In this document: piece by piece, positions 1 through 8,672 of the stretch
Layout: each line of letters starts with the position of its first letter
Position numbering within the stretch: position 1 is the stretch's first letter
NCBI RefSeq assembly: GCF_000281065.1
Contig: NZ_AKKK01000058.1
Span: 42,056 to 106,055, forward strand
DNA: 64,000 nt
From: Arthrobacter sp. M2012083
GTDB lineage: Bacteria; Actinomycetota; Actinomycetes; Actinomycetales; Micrococcaceae
Direction of reading: 5' to 3'
Position numbers and translations under genes: made by a program
Notes under the pieces: generated by a model
What the model was told of the DNA's origin: nothing
The model's input: the letters and a program-made list of their open reading frames with translations, nothing else
Database searches by the model: none

Positions 1-2
1 TA

Positions 3-179
3 ACCGAGGGTGCCGAAAAGGGGCGAGCAGTTGATGCCGCCATCAATCTGGTGGCTCAGGCCGCACAACGCAACGACATGGGGATCTTGGTCACTGATCT
101 TGGAATGGGTCAGTACGTAGTAAGGGCACATCCAGCAGTCCCCGTTGACCTCGTGCGCCATCAGGGATGTGGGGCGTGA
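3..179 (+). CDS. C-terminal end of an unrecognised protein (partial)
   Basis: An open frame enters from the left edge and ends at a TGA at 177-179, giving the last 58 residues of a protein. The sequence alternates helix-like stretches (VDAAINLVAQAAQ) and short beta-like ones (GILVTDLG) and reads as a real protein tail with ordinary actinobacterial codon use. I do not recognise the family. Its start lies outside the window, so neither length nor role can be stated. Confidence 0.5.
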   Translation, partial: TEGAEKGRAVDAAINLVAQAAQRNDMGILVTDLGMGQYVVRAHPAVPVDLVRHQGCGA

Positions 180-735
180 TCTTTCCAGCCTGCTGACTCC
201 ACGGGTACGGTGCTGGAAATGTCGTCAGACCCAGGAGTTCGGTCGAGTGCCTGCAATGATTATTCTTCTCTCGTAGCGGAAGTCGTCCGCTTGGATAGTC
301 ACTGTTCGAACTAGCTGGTCACCGATGTATCCAAAAGGGTCCAGGGAAGTTCGCCTCCGGAGTGGAACCAAGCGTTAACAAGTGGCAAAGGCAGGGAGAG
401 AAGCCCCTATTCACCCAACCGGTGACTCGCAAGAATCCATAAATAGCTCACGTAAAAGGCAGATGTGACGAGCTCTTGCCACGGCACAGGGTGCTTTCTT
501 CGCCTGCCGCAATGATGCATATCATGCACCTGGCGGGAAGTAAAGGGTTCCTCGACCCTGCCAGAACGACAAATATGACGGACGCGTCTAAAGACGCTCA
601 GCCACGCTGAGGCTATCGTGAATCCATCACTGGTCGAGGGGGCGCGTTCATAGGTTGAGCATTGCCAACCAGAATTTCCCTGTGAAACGCAGGTTCATCA
701 AGAACGCCCTTCAGGGAGGGCCGAAGGAGGATTAG
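180..735. other. Intergenic stretch without a recognisable gene
   Basis: No open frame of convincing composition is seen on either strand. The only structure noted is a short imperfect palindrome near 510-530 (TGCATATCATGCA). A strong ribosome-binding site (AAGGAGG) at 725-731 belongs to the next small frame. Confidence 0.4.
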
Positions 736-930
736 ATGACTTCTAACGATACGAAACCAGCAACGTCGTTTCCAGCGCCGTGTGAGGAGGTCTATCTTCC
801 TCGCGGGGGCACAGATCCGGACTTCTACATCCCCGCTGAAGGGGAGCGGAGAGAGCGCCGTTCAATTCGATGGATTCGGAGACACCTGAGGTTTTTCCGC
901 CGAACGTCGGAATCGAGCCGTGCGACTTGA
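736..930 (+). CDS. Small hypothetical protein, possibly truncated
   Basis: A 64-residue frame starts at ATG 736, a few bases after a strong AAGGAGG Shine-Dalgarno sequence, which is the main reason to accept it. The N-terminal two thirds is acidic to neutral and proline rich (EEVYLPRGGTDPDF). The last 25 residues turn abruptly arginine rich (RWIRRHLRFFRR), which could mean a frameshift from an originally longer protein. No family is recognised. It stands alone, with no partner within 390 bp. Confidence 0.4.
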   Translation: MTSNDTKPATSFPAPCEEVYLPRGGTDPDFYIPAEGERRERRSIRWIRRHLRFFRRTSESSRAT

Positions 931-1324
931 AGAGGTCCGCGGCGCCTCCTTCCTCTCATAGCGGCCATCAATATTTCTTTACGGCAAAAGGGCACTATCA
1001 CCGTCAGCTGACATCAAAGCCTCCGTCAGGGAGCCGAGAGATCGTTAACAGGCTAAGGGTCATGCAGGTGGGGCTTTCATGCGGCGGAGTAACGGGTCCT
1101 GCGGCGACCGCGAAGGCAGACCATGAAGTGATCGACTCCGTTCTCTGAAGGCAGTTGTCTGAAACGGAAGGACCAGCAGCCAAGATATAGCCGTACCTTG
1201 CCGCGCTTAGTGCCGGTGTTGTGCGCCATTACTCACCGCAGGCGTACTCTCTGGGAGCGTGTCGCCATCGCATAGGAGCAGCACTGTGGCGGGGAGAAGA
1301 CGGGGCTTTTGCATGTCTTGTGTG
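931..1324. other. Gap between small frame and modC
   Basis: No gene is supported here. A frame at 870-1148 overlaps the previous gene in another register, has no ribosome-binding site and has unusual composition. It could be the frameshifted continuation of the 64-residue frame. Confidence 0.35.
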
Positions 1325-2374
1325 CTACGCCGGATAGACGGCTATGGCCGTGGCCTTGATGACGAAGTAGACGGTCATCCCGGGCATGAGCCCTAGGTCT
1401 GCCGAGGCCGCCGGGGTGATGTCTGCGGACAGGCCGCCTGCGTGGACGCGGATCTGGTCGCCTTGGGGTTCCAGCTCTGTGATGTTCACGGCGAACGAGT
1501 TCCGAGGGCTTCCGTGCTTGGCGCTCGGGAAGACCGAAACTGCGGTCGGCGAAAAGACGGCGACGCCGTTCTGGCCGGGGACGGCCCCGTCCTCGGGATG
1601 CGCGGTAATGTCCAGTCCGCCGTCGGATGTGAGCCCATAGCCGGTGATGGTTCCGGGGAGCAGGTTCATGCCCGCGAGTCCGGCAGCGAACTTGCTGCGC
1701 GGTTTTTCCAGAACCCGGCGGGTGGGGCCTTCCTCGGTGATCCTCCCGCCTTCGAGGACGATGGCCCGGTCGGCGAGCACGAGCGCGTCCAGGACATCGT
1801 GCGTGATGATGATGGCACGGCGGTTGCTTAGGACACGCTTCAGAAGGCGACGCAGCATAGGAGCGGCGTGAATATCGAGGGCCGCCATGGGTTCATCGAG
1901 CAGCAGCAGCTCGGGGTCCGTAGCCAGGGCACGCGCGATGGCGACGCGCTGCGCCTGGCCCCCTGAGAGCTGGCCGGGCCGCCGATCGGCGAACCCCGCG
2001 GCTTCCACTTCTGTAAGCCAGTGCCGTGCCGTCTGCAGAGCTTTGGACCGGTTCGCGCCGGCCGCCCGCGGCCCGAAGGCTACGTTCTCCAGCACGCTCA
2101 TGTGCGGAAACAGCAGCGGTTCCTGGGCGAGCAGTGCCGTTCCCCGGGTATGAGGCGGCAGGAAGTGGTTAGTGCCTCCGTCGAGCTTGAACAGCCGTTT
2201 CCGGCCGAGCATGGCGTTCCCGCTATCCGGGCGGATGAGCCCGGCGAGGATCCCGAGAAGCGTCGACTTGCCTGCCCCGTTGGGACCCAGCACGGCGACT
2301 GTTTCCGTGGCCTCCATTGTGAAGGCAACGTTGAAGTTGCGCGCGCGCAGCGAGGCGTTGAAGTCCAGGGTCAT
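1325..2374 (-). CDS. modC: Molybdate ABC transporter ATP-binding protein ModC
   Basis: ATPase of the molybdate importer, acting at the inner face of the membrane to supply Mo for the three-subunit nicotine-pathway hydroxylases. The 349-residue product has Walker A (GPNGAGKST, about residue 33), the ABC signature LSGGQAQR, Walker B (LLLLDEP), the switch His (IITHD) and a C-terminal TOBE/Mop-type molybdate-binding segment, as usual for ModC. The ATG at 2374 overlaps the modB stop (ATGA), indicating translational coupling. The frame stays open upstream for 200 codons, but that part is antisense-like modB shadow. It is the last gene of the minus-strand Mo operon. Confidence 0.93.
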   Translation of the reverse strand: MTLDFNASLRARNFNVAFTMEATETVAVLGPNGAGKSTLLGILAGLIRPDSGNAMLGRKRLFKLDGGTNHFLPPHTRGTALLAQEPLLFPHMSVLENVAFGPRAAGANRSKALQTARHWLTEVEAAGFADRRPGQLSGGQAQRVAIARALATDPELLLLDEPMAALDIHAAPMLRRLLKRVLSNRRAIIITHDVLDALVLADRAIVLEGGRITEEGPTRRVLEKPRSKFAAGLAGMNLLPGTITGYGLTSDGGLDITAHPEDGAVPGQNGVAVFSPTAVSVFPSAKHGSPRNSFAVNITELEPQGDQIRVHAGGLSADITPAASADLGLMPGMTVYFVIKATAIAVYPA

Positions 2375-3219
2375 TCTGATTCCGCCTCTTCCGCCAGCGG
2401 CCGGGGCCGGGGGCGGGAAAGCCCGACGACGGCTACCGCCACCGCCACCAGCAGCAGGGAAAGCGCGACAGCGGCATCGGCGTCCGTTTCGCGCTGAAGA
2501 TAAATCTCTAACGGCAGGGTGCGGGTGACACCCTGCAGGCTGCCGGCAAAGGTGAGGGTGGCGCCGAATTCGCCCAGACAGCGTGCGAAGGACAGCACGG
2601 ATCCGGAGGCGATACCGGGCAACACCAGCGGGATACTGACGCGACGCAGCACCGTCGTGGGATGGGCGCCGAGGGTCGCCGCGACCGCCTCGTACTTGAT
2701 GCCGGCGGTGCGCAGAGCACCCTCGAGGCTGACCACCAGGAACGGCAACGCCACGAACGTTTGCGCGAGGACGACGGCGGTGGTCGAGAACGCGATCTGC
2801 ATCCCCGCTAGTTCCAGGGTTCGCCCGAGCAGGCCCTGGCGGCCAAAAGTATAAAGCAGCGCGATGCCGCCGACGACGGGGGGCAGGACCAGGGGCAGCA
2901 ACACGAACGCCCGGAGCAGGCGCTGGCCGGGGAAGCTGGCACGGGCCAGGACGAACGCCAGCGGTACCCCGAAGACGATGCACAGCACCGTGCCAGCAGC
3001 CGACGTCCGCAGGCTAAGGCCGAGCGCCGTCAGCGAGGATTCCGACGTGATGAGCGGGATGAACTGCCCCCAGTTGATCCTGGCCACCATCGCGGCCAGC
3101 GGCAGCAGGACAAACAGCCCTCCTGCTGCCGCGAGGGCGAAAACCCACGGCGGGAAACCGGTGTAGCCGGTGTTCTGCCCGTTTGTCTTGCTGGCTGTCC
3201 AGCGTTTCCTACAGGGCAC
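2371..3219 (-). CDS. modB: Molybdate ABC transporter permease ModB
   Basis: Integral membrane permease of the ModABC system. The protein has about six hydrophobic segments and the binding-protein-dependent permease EAA-type loop (EAVAATLGAHPTTVLRRV) that contacts ModC. It lies between modA and modC in the standard order. The start is uncertain: a GTG at 3217-3219 overlaps the end of modA by 11 bp and gives 282 residues, but no clear ribosome-binding site is visible. The first 25 residues (basic, Lys/Arg/Thr rich) are unlike the family. The first membrane segment begins near PPWVFALAAAGG. Confidence 0.88.
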   Translation of the reverse strand: MPCRKRWTASKTNGQNTGYTGFPPWVFALAAAGGLFVLLPLAAMVARINWGQFIPLITSESSLTALGLSLRTSAAGTVLCIVFGVPLAFVLARASFPGQRLLRAFVLLPLVLPPVVGGIALLYTFGRQGLLGRTLELAGMQIAFSTTAVVLAQTFVALPFLVVSLEGALRTAGIKYEAVAATLGAHPTTVLRRVSIPLVLPGIASGSVLSFARCLGEFGATLTFAGSLQGVTRTLPLEIYLQRETDADAAVALSLLLVAVAVAVVGLSRPRPRPLAEEAESE

Positions 3220-4021
3220 CGAAACCGGCGTCACCGAGGACCCTCTTGCCTTCGCTGCCGGTGACCATGGCGATGAAGGCATTGGCCAGTTCCTTGTTCT
3301 TGCTGCTGCCCATAGCGGCGATCGGATATGTGTTCACGGCCTGGTCCGACTCGCGGAACGTGATGCCCTTGACCCTATCGCCCGCGGTCTTGACATCGGT
3401 GACATAGACCAAGCCGGCATCGGCTTCCCCGGAGGTGACCTTGCCTAGGACATCGGCAACGGAGGATTCCTCGCTGACAGGCATCAATGTCGTTCCGGCA
3501 GCCTTTTCCACCTTCCGTGTGGCGGCGCCGCAAGGAACCTGCGGTGCGCAGACAACAACTTTGATGCCCGGCTTCGCCAGGTCCGCGAAGGATGAAATCG
3601 ATGCCGGGTCCGCTGACGAAACTGCTATCGTCAGGACGTTCGTGGCGAAGTTGGTCGGCGTTCCGTCAATGAGGCCGGCGGCGGAAAGCTCGTCCATGTT
3701 CCTACTGTCGGCGGAGGCGAATACGTCGGCCGGAGCGCCTTGGGTGATCTGCGAGACCAGGGCTGAGGACCCAGCGAAGTTCAGCGTAACCTTCGTGCCC
3801 GGGTTGGCGGCCTCGAACTTGGAAGCGATCTCGGTGAAGGGCGACTTCAACGACGCGGCAGCGTAAACCGTCACGGAGCTGGCGGCCGCTTTGCGTCCGT
3901 CCGTGCTCGCGCTCGGGGCTTTGTCCGGGGTGGAGTTAACGCAAGCAGCCAGTCCTGCTGCAACGACGCCTGCGGCCAGCAGCGCGCCGGTGCATAAGCG
4001 GAATAAATCAACCTGCGACAC
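3209..4021 (-). CDS. modA: Molybdate-binding lipoprotein ModA
   Basis: Extracytoplasmic molybdate-binding protein. It has a lipoprotein signal peptide with the lipobox LAAC, then the ModA core beginning VTVYAAASLK with a binding serine-rich loop (NFAGSSALVSQI) and the ADVFASAD motif. A GTG at 4021 overlaps the 3' end of moaE by 14 bp and places the hydrophobic signal correctly; the open frame continues upstream to 4099, but that stretch is moaE shadow. The product is 270 residues, normal for ModA. It is co-transcribed with modB and modC and couples Mo uptake to cofactor synthesis. Confidence 0.92.
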   Translation of the reverse strand: MSQVDLFRLCTGALLAAGVVAAGLAACVNSTPDKAPSASTDGRKAAASSVTVYAAASLKSPFTEIASKFEAANPGTKVTLNFAGSSALVSQITQGAPADVFASADSRNMDELSAAGLIDGTPTNFATNVLTIAVSSADPASISSFADLAKPGIKVVVCAPQVPCGAATRKVEKAAGTTLMPVSEESSVADVLGKVTSGEADAGLVYVTDVKTAGDRVKGITFRESDQAVNTYPIAAMGSSKNKELANAFIAMVTGSEGKRVLGDAGFGAL

Positions 4022-4475
4022 CGGCACCGACCCATTCCACGGTTCCATCGGAAAAGAACTGTTCCTTCCAAATGGGTACCTCTTCCTTGATGCGGTCAAC
4101 CAGTTCCGAACACACGGCGAATGCCTGTCCCCGGTGTCCGGCGGCTACAGCACAAACGAGTGCCGCTTGCCCAATTTGGAGTGCGCCCACACGATGCGCC
4201 GCCCAGATTCGCACGGGAACGCCTTCCTCCGCCTCGTCACTGAACGAGTACTTGGCAGCAACCGCTTCCAAGACGTCGCTTAGGGCCTGGTGTGCCGTGG
4301 GGTGAGCGGTGTAGCTAAGTCGGTCGACTGCTTTGCCGCCGTCGTGATCGCGCACCACTCCACAAAAACTCACCACTGCTCCAGACGTACGTGAATCCAC
4401 AGCCGCAATGGCCACGTCGACGGAAATTGGCTGATCGCTGAGCGCGGAATGGACGACGGCAAAGGCTTGCCTCAT
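4008..4475 (-). CDS. moaE: Molybdopterin synthase large subunit MoaE
   Basis: Catalytic subunit of molybdopterin synthase, converting precursor Z (cPMP) to molybdopterin with sulfur from MoaD. It is recognised by the GAVVSFCGVVRDHDGG segment, the HRVGALQIGQ stretch and the C-terminal (V/I)PIWK(E)Q motif, which holds the catalytic lysine. The start at 4475 has a GGAGG seven bases upstream and gives 155 residues, the usual size. An ATG at 4529 with GAGAGGA upstream is a possible longer start. The gene sits between moaC and modA in one minus-strand operon. Confidence 0.92.
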   Translation of the reverse strand: MRQAFAVVHSALSDQPISVDVAIAAVDSRTSGAVVSFCGVVRDHDGGKAVDRLSYTAHPTAHQALSDVLEAVAAKYSFSDEAEEGVPVRIWAAHRVGALQIGQAALVCAVAAGHRGQAFAVCSELVDRIKEEVPIWKEQFFSDGTVEWVGAGVAG

Positions 4476-4587
4476 TGACTGCCCTCCGGTGGCGGATTCC
4501 CCGGTACCCCTAGGCTGGACAGCGCTCATTTCCGTCCTCTCAATAGATGGCAGTCCCCTCGTCCGATAAGTCCACTGGTGTTTGCAG

Positions 4588-5094
4588 TCACGCTCTCTCC
4601 TCATAGGTTCCCAGGTCCCAATCCCCACTCTTGCCGCCACTCTTAGCCAGTACTCGAATGTCGGTGAGAACAGCGTGCTTATCAATAGCCTTGAACATGT
4701 CGTAAAGGTTCAAAGCGGCGACGCTCACTGCAGTCAGTGCTTCCATCTCTACACCTGTCACACCGCGTGTTTTCACGGTTGCAAAGAGCTGCACCCTGTC
4801 AGACCCGAGCACGAAGTCGACAGTCGCCTGAGAAACAGGCAGGGGGTGGCACAGCGGAATCAATTCGGACGTCTTCTTAGTCGCCAGGATGCCCGAGATC
4901 CGGGCCACGGCCAGGGCGTCACCCTTGGGCAATCCGTCTGATGTGAGCAGCAGCAGAACTTCACGAGTTGTACGAACTGTTCCCGTAGCTGTCGCCTCCC
5001 GGGTGGACTCAACTTTTTCTGATACATCGACCATGTGGGCAGTGCCGTCCGTTCGCAGGTGGGTGAGGCCTGGAGACCAACTTTCCAGCCTCAT
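4588..5094 (-). CDS. moaC: Cyclic pyranopterin monophosphate synthase accessory protein MoaC
   Basis: MoaC converts the MoaA product (3',8-cyclo-GTP) to cPMP in molybdenum cofactor synthesis. Family hallmarks are MVDVSEKVESTREATA near the N terminus, the LIPLCHPLP motif, the GVTGVEMEALTAVSVAALN segment and a lysine/glycine-rich end (KSGGKSGDW). The ATG at 5094 overlaps the moeA stop (ATGA). An ATG nine bases upstream (5103) is possible but sits too close to the GGAGG. The length of 168 residues fits the family. Confidence 0.93.
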   Translation of the reverse strand: MRLESWSPGLTHLRTDGTAHMVDVSEKVESTREATATGTVRTTREVLLLLTSDGLPKGDALAVARISGILATKKTSELIPLCHPLPVSQATVDFVLGSDRVQLFATVKTRGVTGVEMEALTAVSVAALNLYDMFKAIDKHAVLTDIRVLAKSGGKSGDWDLGTYEERA

Positions 5095-6446
5095 ACCGCC
5101 CATACCTCCACTTCCGATCCCTTGGCCAGTTCCGAAATTCCCTCTGGGATGTGCACCAGAACGTTCGAGCGTGCAAGTGCTCCCAGCAAATGGGAACCTT
5201 CGCCGCCCTCCAGTCGTATAGTGCCGTCCGCTGAGAGGACGCCCCTTCTGACCTGGTGCTTTTTTGGGGGTGACGTCAGGGGATGCGAAAGGGGGGCGCG
5301 GAAGGAGAGTCGAGGTGTGGGCGCTGCAAACATTTCGCTGATGAGGGGACGCAGGAACATCTCAAACGAGACAAAGCAGCTCACCGGGTTCCCGGGGAAT
5401 GCGAGGACTGGAATCCCCTCGAAGGTGCCGACTCCTTGAGGACCGCCAGGTTGAATGGCTACATGCGAAAACTCAACGTCATGATCTATCATGGCCTGTC
5501 TAACGGGCTCGTAGGCACCAGCGCTCACGCCGCCACTGGTCACAATCAGGTCGACATGCGCGGTATGGCTTCTCAAGAGTTTCGAGAGAGCCCCCGGTTC
5601 ATCCTTGACTATCCCGGCCCTGATGACGTTGAGCCCCGCCTGAAGCATAGAGGACTGCAAGAGCGTGTTATTTGCATCGAAAATCTTGCCCAGGGCGAGT
5701 TTCTCTCCGGGCTCAAGGACCTCGTCCCCAGTGGTAGCCAGCAGCACCGTCAACTTCTGATTAACAACTACTTCAGTGATGCCCAACGCGGCGAGCAGAC
5801 CAAGCTGACGCGGGCCTAGAACGGTTCCAGCGGACAGCGCGCATTCGCCTGTAGCTATATCGCTGCCGGCGCTGCGGATGTACGTTCCGGCGGCTATCTC
5901 AGGAAGCCGCACTGTCACATCCAAACCGGGAGGAGGGAAATGGTTTGGCTCTGCGCGCTCAACGGGGACGACAGCATCGGCTCCATCGGGTATTAAAGCC
6001 CCCGTCATGATTGGAGCAGCCGTCCCTCCAGCCAATGGGGCCGGTACTGCGCCCGCCGGGATGGGCGCTGCCACACGCAAACCTCCTTGGCCGTCTCCTG
6101 TGTCGCGGGATCTAACCGCATAGCCATCCATTTGGGAGTTAGTAAAGGGCGGCAAGTTTGTCGGTGCATGTATGGTTTCGGCCAGGCCGCGTCCCATTGC
6201 TTGCATTAGAGGTATTCGCTCCACCCGCGGTGGGGTCAACAGCGGAAAGAGAACATCCCTGATTGCCTGCCTGTGTACTGAAACGCTTCGGTGTTCATGT
6301 TCCGGCAGTGACTTTCCAATGGTCCCCACGCCGGGCCGCTTGCCAGCCAGTCCGGTCAGCTGCTCTTCTTGCCTTTGCATGTCCTGCTTTCGGGTTGCCT
6401 TTGCATGTCCTGCCTTCGGGAGATTTTGTCGGTCCTGCTCGGCCAT
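5091..6446 (-). CDS. moeA: Molybdopterin molybdenumtransferase MoeA
   Basis: MoeA inserts molybdenum into adenylylated molybdopterin. Visible family features are PPFTNSQMDGYAVRS, IMTGALIPDGADAVVPVE, TTGDEVLEPGE, the TSGGVSAGAYE loop and PVLAFPGNPVSCFVSFE. The start is uncertain. ATG 6446 has only a weak ribosome-binding site and gives 451 residues with an unusual Lys/Gln/Arg-rich N-terminal extension, part of which is encoded by a 26-bp tandem duplication. A start further in (for example the Met near 6380) would remove most of this extension. It is the first gene of the minus-strand moeA-moaC-moaE-modABC operon, divergent from moaA. Confidence 0.9.
   Translation of the reverse strand: MAEQDRQNLPKAGHAKATRKQDMQRQEEQLTGLAGKRPGVGTIGKSLPEHEHRSVSVHRQAIRDVLFPLLTPPRVERIPLMQAMGRGLAETIHAPTNLPPFTNSQMDGYAVRSRDTGDGQGGLRVAAPIPAGAVPAPLAGGTAAPIMTGALIPDGADAVVPVERAEPNHFPPPGLDVTVRLPEIAAGTYIRSAGSDIATGECALSAGTVLGPRQLGLLAALGITEVVVNQKLTVLLATTGDEVLEPGEKLALGKIFDANNTLLQSSMLQAGLNVIRAGIVKDEPGALSKLLRSHTAHVDLIVTSGGVSAGAYEPVRQAMIDHDVEFSHVAIQPGGPQGVGTFEGIPVLAFPGNPVSCFVSFEMFLRPLISEMFAAPTPRLSFRAPLSHPLTSPPKKHQVRRGVLSADGTIRLEGGEGSHLLGALARSNVLVHIPEGISELAKGSEVEVWAV
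6369..6420. repeat. 26-bp tandem duplication near the moeA start
   Basis: Two adjacent 26-bp copies (6369-6394 and 6395-6420), each beginning TTGCCTTTGCATGTCCTGC, differ at one base. As 26 is not a multiple of three, the copies are read in different frames on the moeA strand, as KAGHAKAT and RKQDMQRQ. Confidence 0.9.
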
Positions 6447-6669
6447 GCCAACCTGATTTATTTCCGACAAAGCTATTGACGATAAGCAAACTCTGTTGTT
6501 TTCGTGTGCGCCTTCCGTCCGCCGCACCGCGCAAACGTGTTCTCCTGAGTGCAAAATGATTCCAGCAGGAAAGCGGCGCTTCGGGCTATAGCTACTTGCC
6601 ACAACTGGCTGCCGCAATTGTCAGTTCCAGCACAAACGCACCTGGCCTGCTTTCGCGTAGCCTGAATTC

Positions 6670-7788
6670 ATGACTGTCCAGCTAGGCATACCGCAACCCC
6701 GGGAGGGCGCAGGCTTGTCCGTGCCCGCCGCTCGGTCTGCAGACGCGGGTGTCGGGCTGGTGGACCGTTACGGCCGCCGTGCCACGGACATGCGGCTGTC
6801 CTTGACGGATAAATGCAACCTCCGCTGCACGTACTGCATGCCGGCCGAGGGGCTTGAGTGGTTGTCCAAGCAGGCGGTGATGTCGGCTTCGGAGATCGTC
6901 CGGATTGTCGGGATTGGCGTGGGGCGCCTGGGGGTCCGGGAATTGCGGCTTACCGGCGGCGAGCCGCTGGTGCGGCACGACCTGGTGGACATCATCGCGG
7001 AGTTGCGCCGCAACCATCCTGAGCTGCCGATTTCCATGACCACCAATGGCGTGGGGCTCGCCAAGAAGGCTGCGCCGCTCAAGGCTGCCGGGCTGACCCG
7101 GATCAACGTGTCGCTGGATTCGCTTCATGAGGAGACCTTCACCAAGCTGACCCGTCGGCCGTTCCTGGACCAGGTCCTGGCAGGGGTGAATGCGGCGTGG
7201 GCAGCCGGGCTGGGCCCGGTCAAGCTGAATGCGGTGCTGATGCGGGGGATCAACGACGCTGAAGCTCCTTCGCTGCTGACGTGGGCAGTGGAGCGCGGCT
7301 ACGAGTTGCGGTTCATTGAGCAGATGCCGCTGGACGCCGACCATGGCTGGACCCGGCGCAACATGATTACCGCGGCGGAGATCCGCGATCTGTTGTCCAC
7401 TGATTTTGTCCTCACCCCGGACCCGCGGGCACGGGACGGTGCCCCGGCCGAGCGGTTTGAGGTACGACGCCGGGTGGCGGGGTCCGGTGCCGGGCTCGGT
7501 CCCGTGCTTGGGACGGTTGGCATCATCGCGTCTGTTACGGAGCCGTTCTGCTCCGATTGCCGCCGTACCAGGATTACTGCCGAGGGCAAGATCATGAGCT
7601 GCCTGTTCTCCCGGGAGGAGTTCGACCTGCTGGGGCTCCTGCGTTCGGGCGCCTCCGATGATGATCTGGCTCGCCGGTGGCAGGATGCGATGTGGCTCAA
7701 GCCAAAGGCCCACGGCATGGACCACGTGGGACTTGACGCTCCGGACTTCGTCCAACCGGACCGCAGCATGAGCGCCATCGGAGGCTGA
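6670..7788 (+). CDS. moaA: GTP 3',8-cyclase MoaA (radical SAM)
   Basis: First enzyme of molybdenum cofactor synthesis, rearranging GTP with S-adenosylmethionine. The radical-SAM cysteines are Cys49, Cys53 and Cys56 (CNLRCTYC). The second [4Fe-4S] cluster is carried by the C-terminal CSDCRRTR...SCLF segment, and the protein ends with the GG motif needed by MoaA. Length is 372 residues, slightly long because of an N-terminal extension of about 30 residues. It is transcribed divergently from moeA with about 220 bp between the starts, and moaD follows six bases after the stop. Confidence 0.95.
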   Translation: MTVQLGIPQPREGAGLSVPAARSADAGVGLVDRYGRRATDMRLSLTDKCNLRCTYCMPAEGLEWLSKQAVMSASEIVRIVGIGVGRLGVRELRLTGGEPLVRHDLVDIIAELRRNHPELPISMTTNGVGLAKKAAPLKAAGLTRINVSLDSLHEETFTKLTRRPFLDQVLAGVNAAWAAGLGPVKLNAVLMRGINDAEAPSLLTWAVERGYELRFIEQMPLDADHGWTRRNMITAAEIRDLLSTDFVLTPDPRARDGAPAERFEVRRRVAGSGAGLGPVLGTVGIIASVTEPFCSDCRRTRITAEGKIMSCLFSREEFDLLGLLRSGASDDDLARRWQDAMWLKPKAHGMDHVGLDAPDFVQPDRSMSAIGG

Positions 7789-7794
7789 CCTGTT

Positions 7795-8061
7795 ATGAAC
7801 GTACGTTACTTCGCTGCCGCTCGCGCTGCTGCGGGACTTGAGGAAGAGAAGTTCGACCTGCCGGAGGGAACAACCGTGGCCGGGCTTTTGGAGGCCATCC
7901 AGTCTGTGCAGCGGCCGGAACCTCCGGCTGGCACTCCTCCGCTCCCCCGGATCCTGGCGCGGTGCAGCTTCCTTCTCAATGAGGTTGCCGTCCGCAACCA
8001 GGCGACGGTGCTGGGGCCGGACGACGTGGTTGACGTACTGCCCCCCTTCGCTGGGGGATAA
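7795..8061 (+). CDS. moaD: Molybdopterin synthase small subunit MoaD
   Basis: Ubiquitin-like sulfur carrier of molybdopterin synthase. The 88-residue product starts MNVRYFAAARAAAGL and ends PPFAGG, the C-terminal Gly-Gly that becomes the thiocarboxylate. It lies directly behind moaA. With moaE, moaC and moeA on the other strand it completes most of a pathway; no moaB or moeB-like gene is seen here, so those steps presumably use genes elsewhere. Confidence 0.93.
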   Translation: MNVRYFAAARAAAGLEEEKFDLPEGTTVAGLLEAIQSVQRPEPPAGTPPLPRILARCSFLLNEVAVRNQATVLGPDDVVDVLPPFAGG

Positions 8062-8226
8062 GCCGGTTCTGTCCTCGTGCATCCGGCCGACACCTCGCTG
8101 TTACCGAGAGTAACTGTCTGAGTGAACTCCACTGAAGGCCTGCTTTACGCACGACGCCGTAGTTAAGGATCGTCGATAGCTACTTGGACCCTAGCCCTGA
8201 TGAAGAGGCAGCCTGTGGATCTTTGG

Positions 8227-8671
8227 AGTTGTATTGACCACGGACGTTAGTGACGCTCGGCGTGGTTTGGTGACATGAAGAAGACCTCCGGGTGGAGTGG
8301 GGCTTGTCTAGAGTCCTTTTCCACACACGGAGGTCTTCGTGTCCCACCCTAACGCTTTCCTCACTCCTCGTGGCCGGTTGCAGCTCGCGCAGTGCGTTGT
8401 TGATCAGTGCTGGAGCCTGCGCCGTGCCGCGGAGCGGTTTCCGGTCTCGGTCCCGACCGCTGAACGTTGGGCGAAGCGCTACCTCGAGGAGGGACCCGAA
8501 CCGCACCATGCTCGAGGAATGGGCCTATATCCGCCCCTACCGCTCAGAAGCCGAGCGGGTTGCTGCTTTCCCCGACTGGCTCCATGCCTACAATCACCAT
8601 CGAGCCGCCACTGCGCTCAAAGGTCAGACGCCAGCCAGCCGCGTCACCAACCTCTCAGGTCAATACAACTA
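8227..8671 (+). mobile_element. Internally deleted IS481-type insertion sequence
   Basis: The element is bounded by inverted ends: AGTTGTATTGACC at 8227-8239 and its complement GGTCAATACAACT at 8658-8670, with further partial match inward (AGTGACGC / GGTGACGC). Only about 445 bp remain of an element normally near 1 kb. Inside are the first and last parts of an IS481 transposase. pAO1 carries an element called IS1473; whether this is a derivative of it needs comparison. Confidence 0.8.
8280..8338 (+). promoter_or_regulatory. Leader hairpin covering the transposase ribosome-binding site
   Basis: A perfect 11-bp inverted repeat (GAAGACCTCCG at 8280-8290, CGGAGGTCTTC at 8328-8338) sits just before the GTG start at 8339. 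The right arm contains the GGAGG Shine-Dalgarno sequence, so folding of a long read-through transcript would hide the ribosome-binding site. Such leader structures are known to limit transposase translation from outside promoters in other IS families. Confidence 0.55.
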
Positions 8672-8672
8672 G
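8339..8672 (+). pseudogene. IS481 transposase, N- and C-terminal remnants joined
   Basis: From the GTG at 8339 the frame reads the classic IS481 N terminus (MSHPNAFLTPRGRLQLAQ, then the HTH stretch AAERFPVSVPTAERWAKRY). After about 55 codons it joins, in another frame, the C-terminal end (AYIRPYRSEAERVAAF ... WLHAYNHHRAATALKG) that stops at 8672. The whole DDE catalytic core is missing, so it cannot encode a functional transposase, although a related active copy elsewhere could mobilise the ends. Confidence 0.85.

Noticed and set aside
6682..8082. 466-codon open frame antisense to moaA and moaD
   Set aside because: It is the shadow of two well-supported genes in high-GC DNA; it has no family features and no ribosome-binding site.
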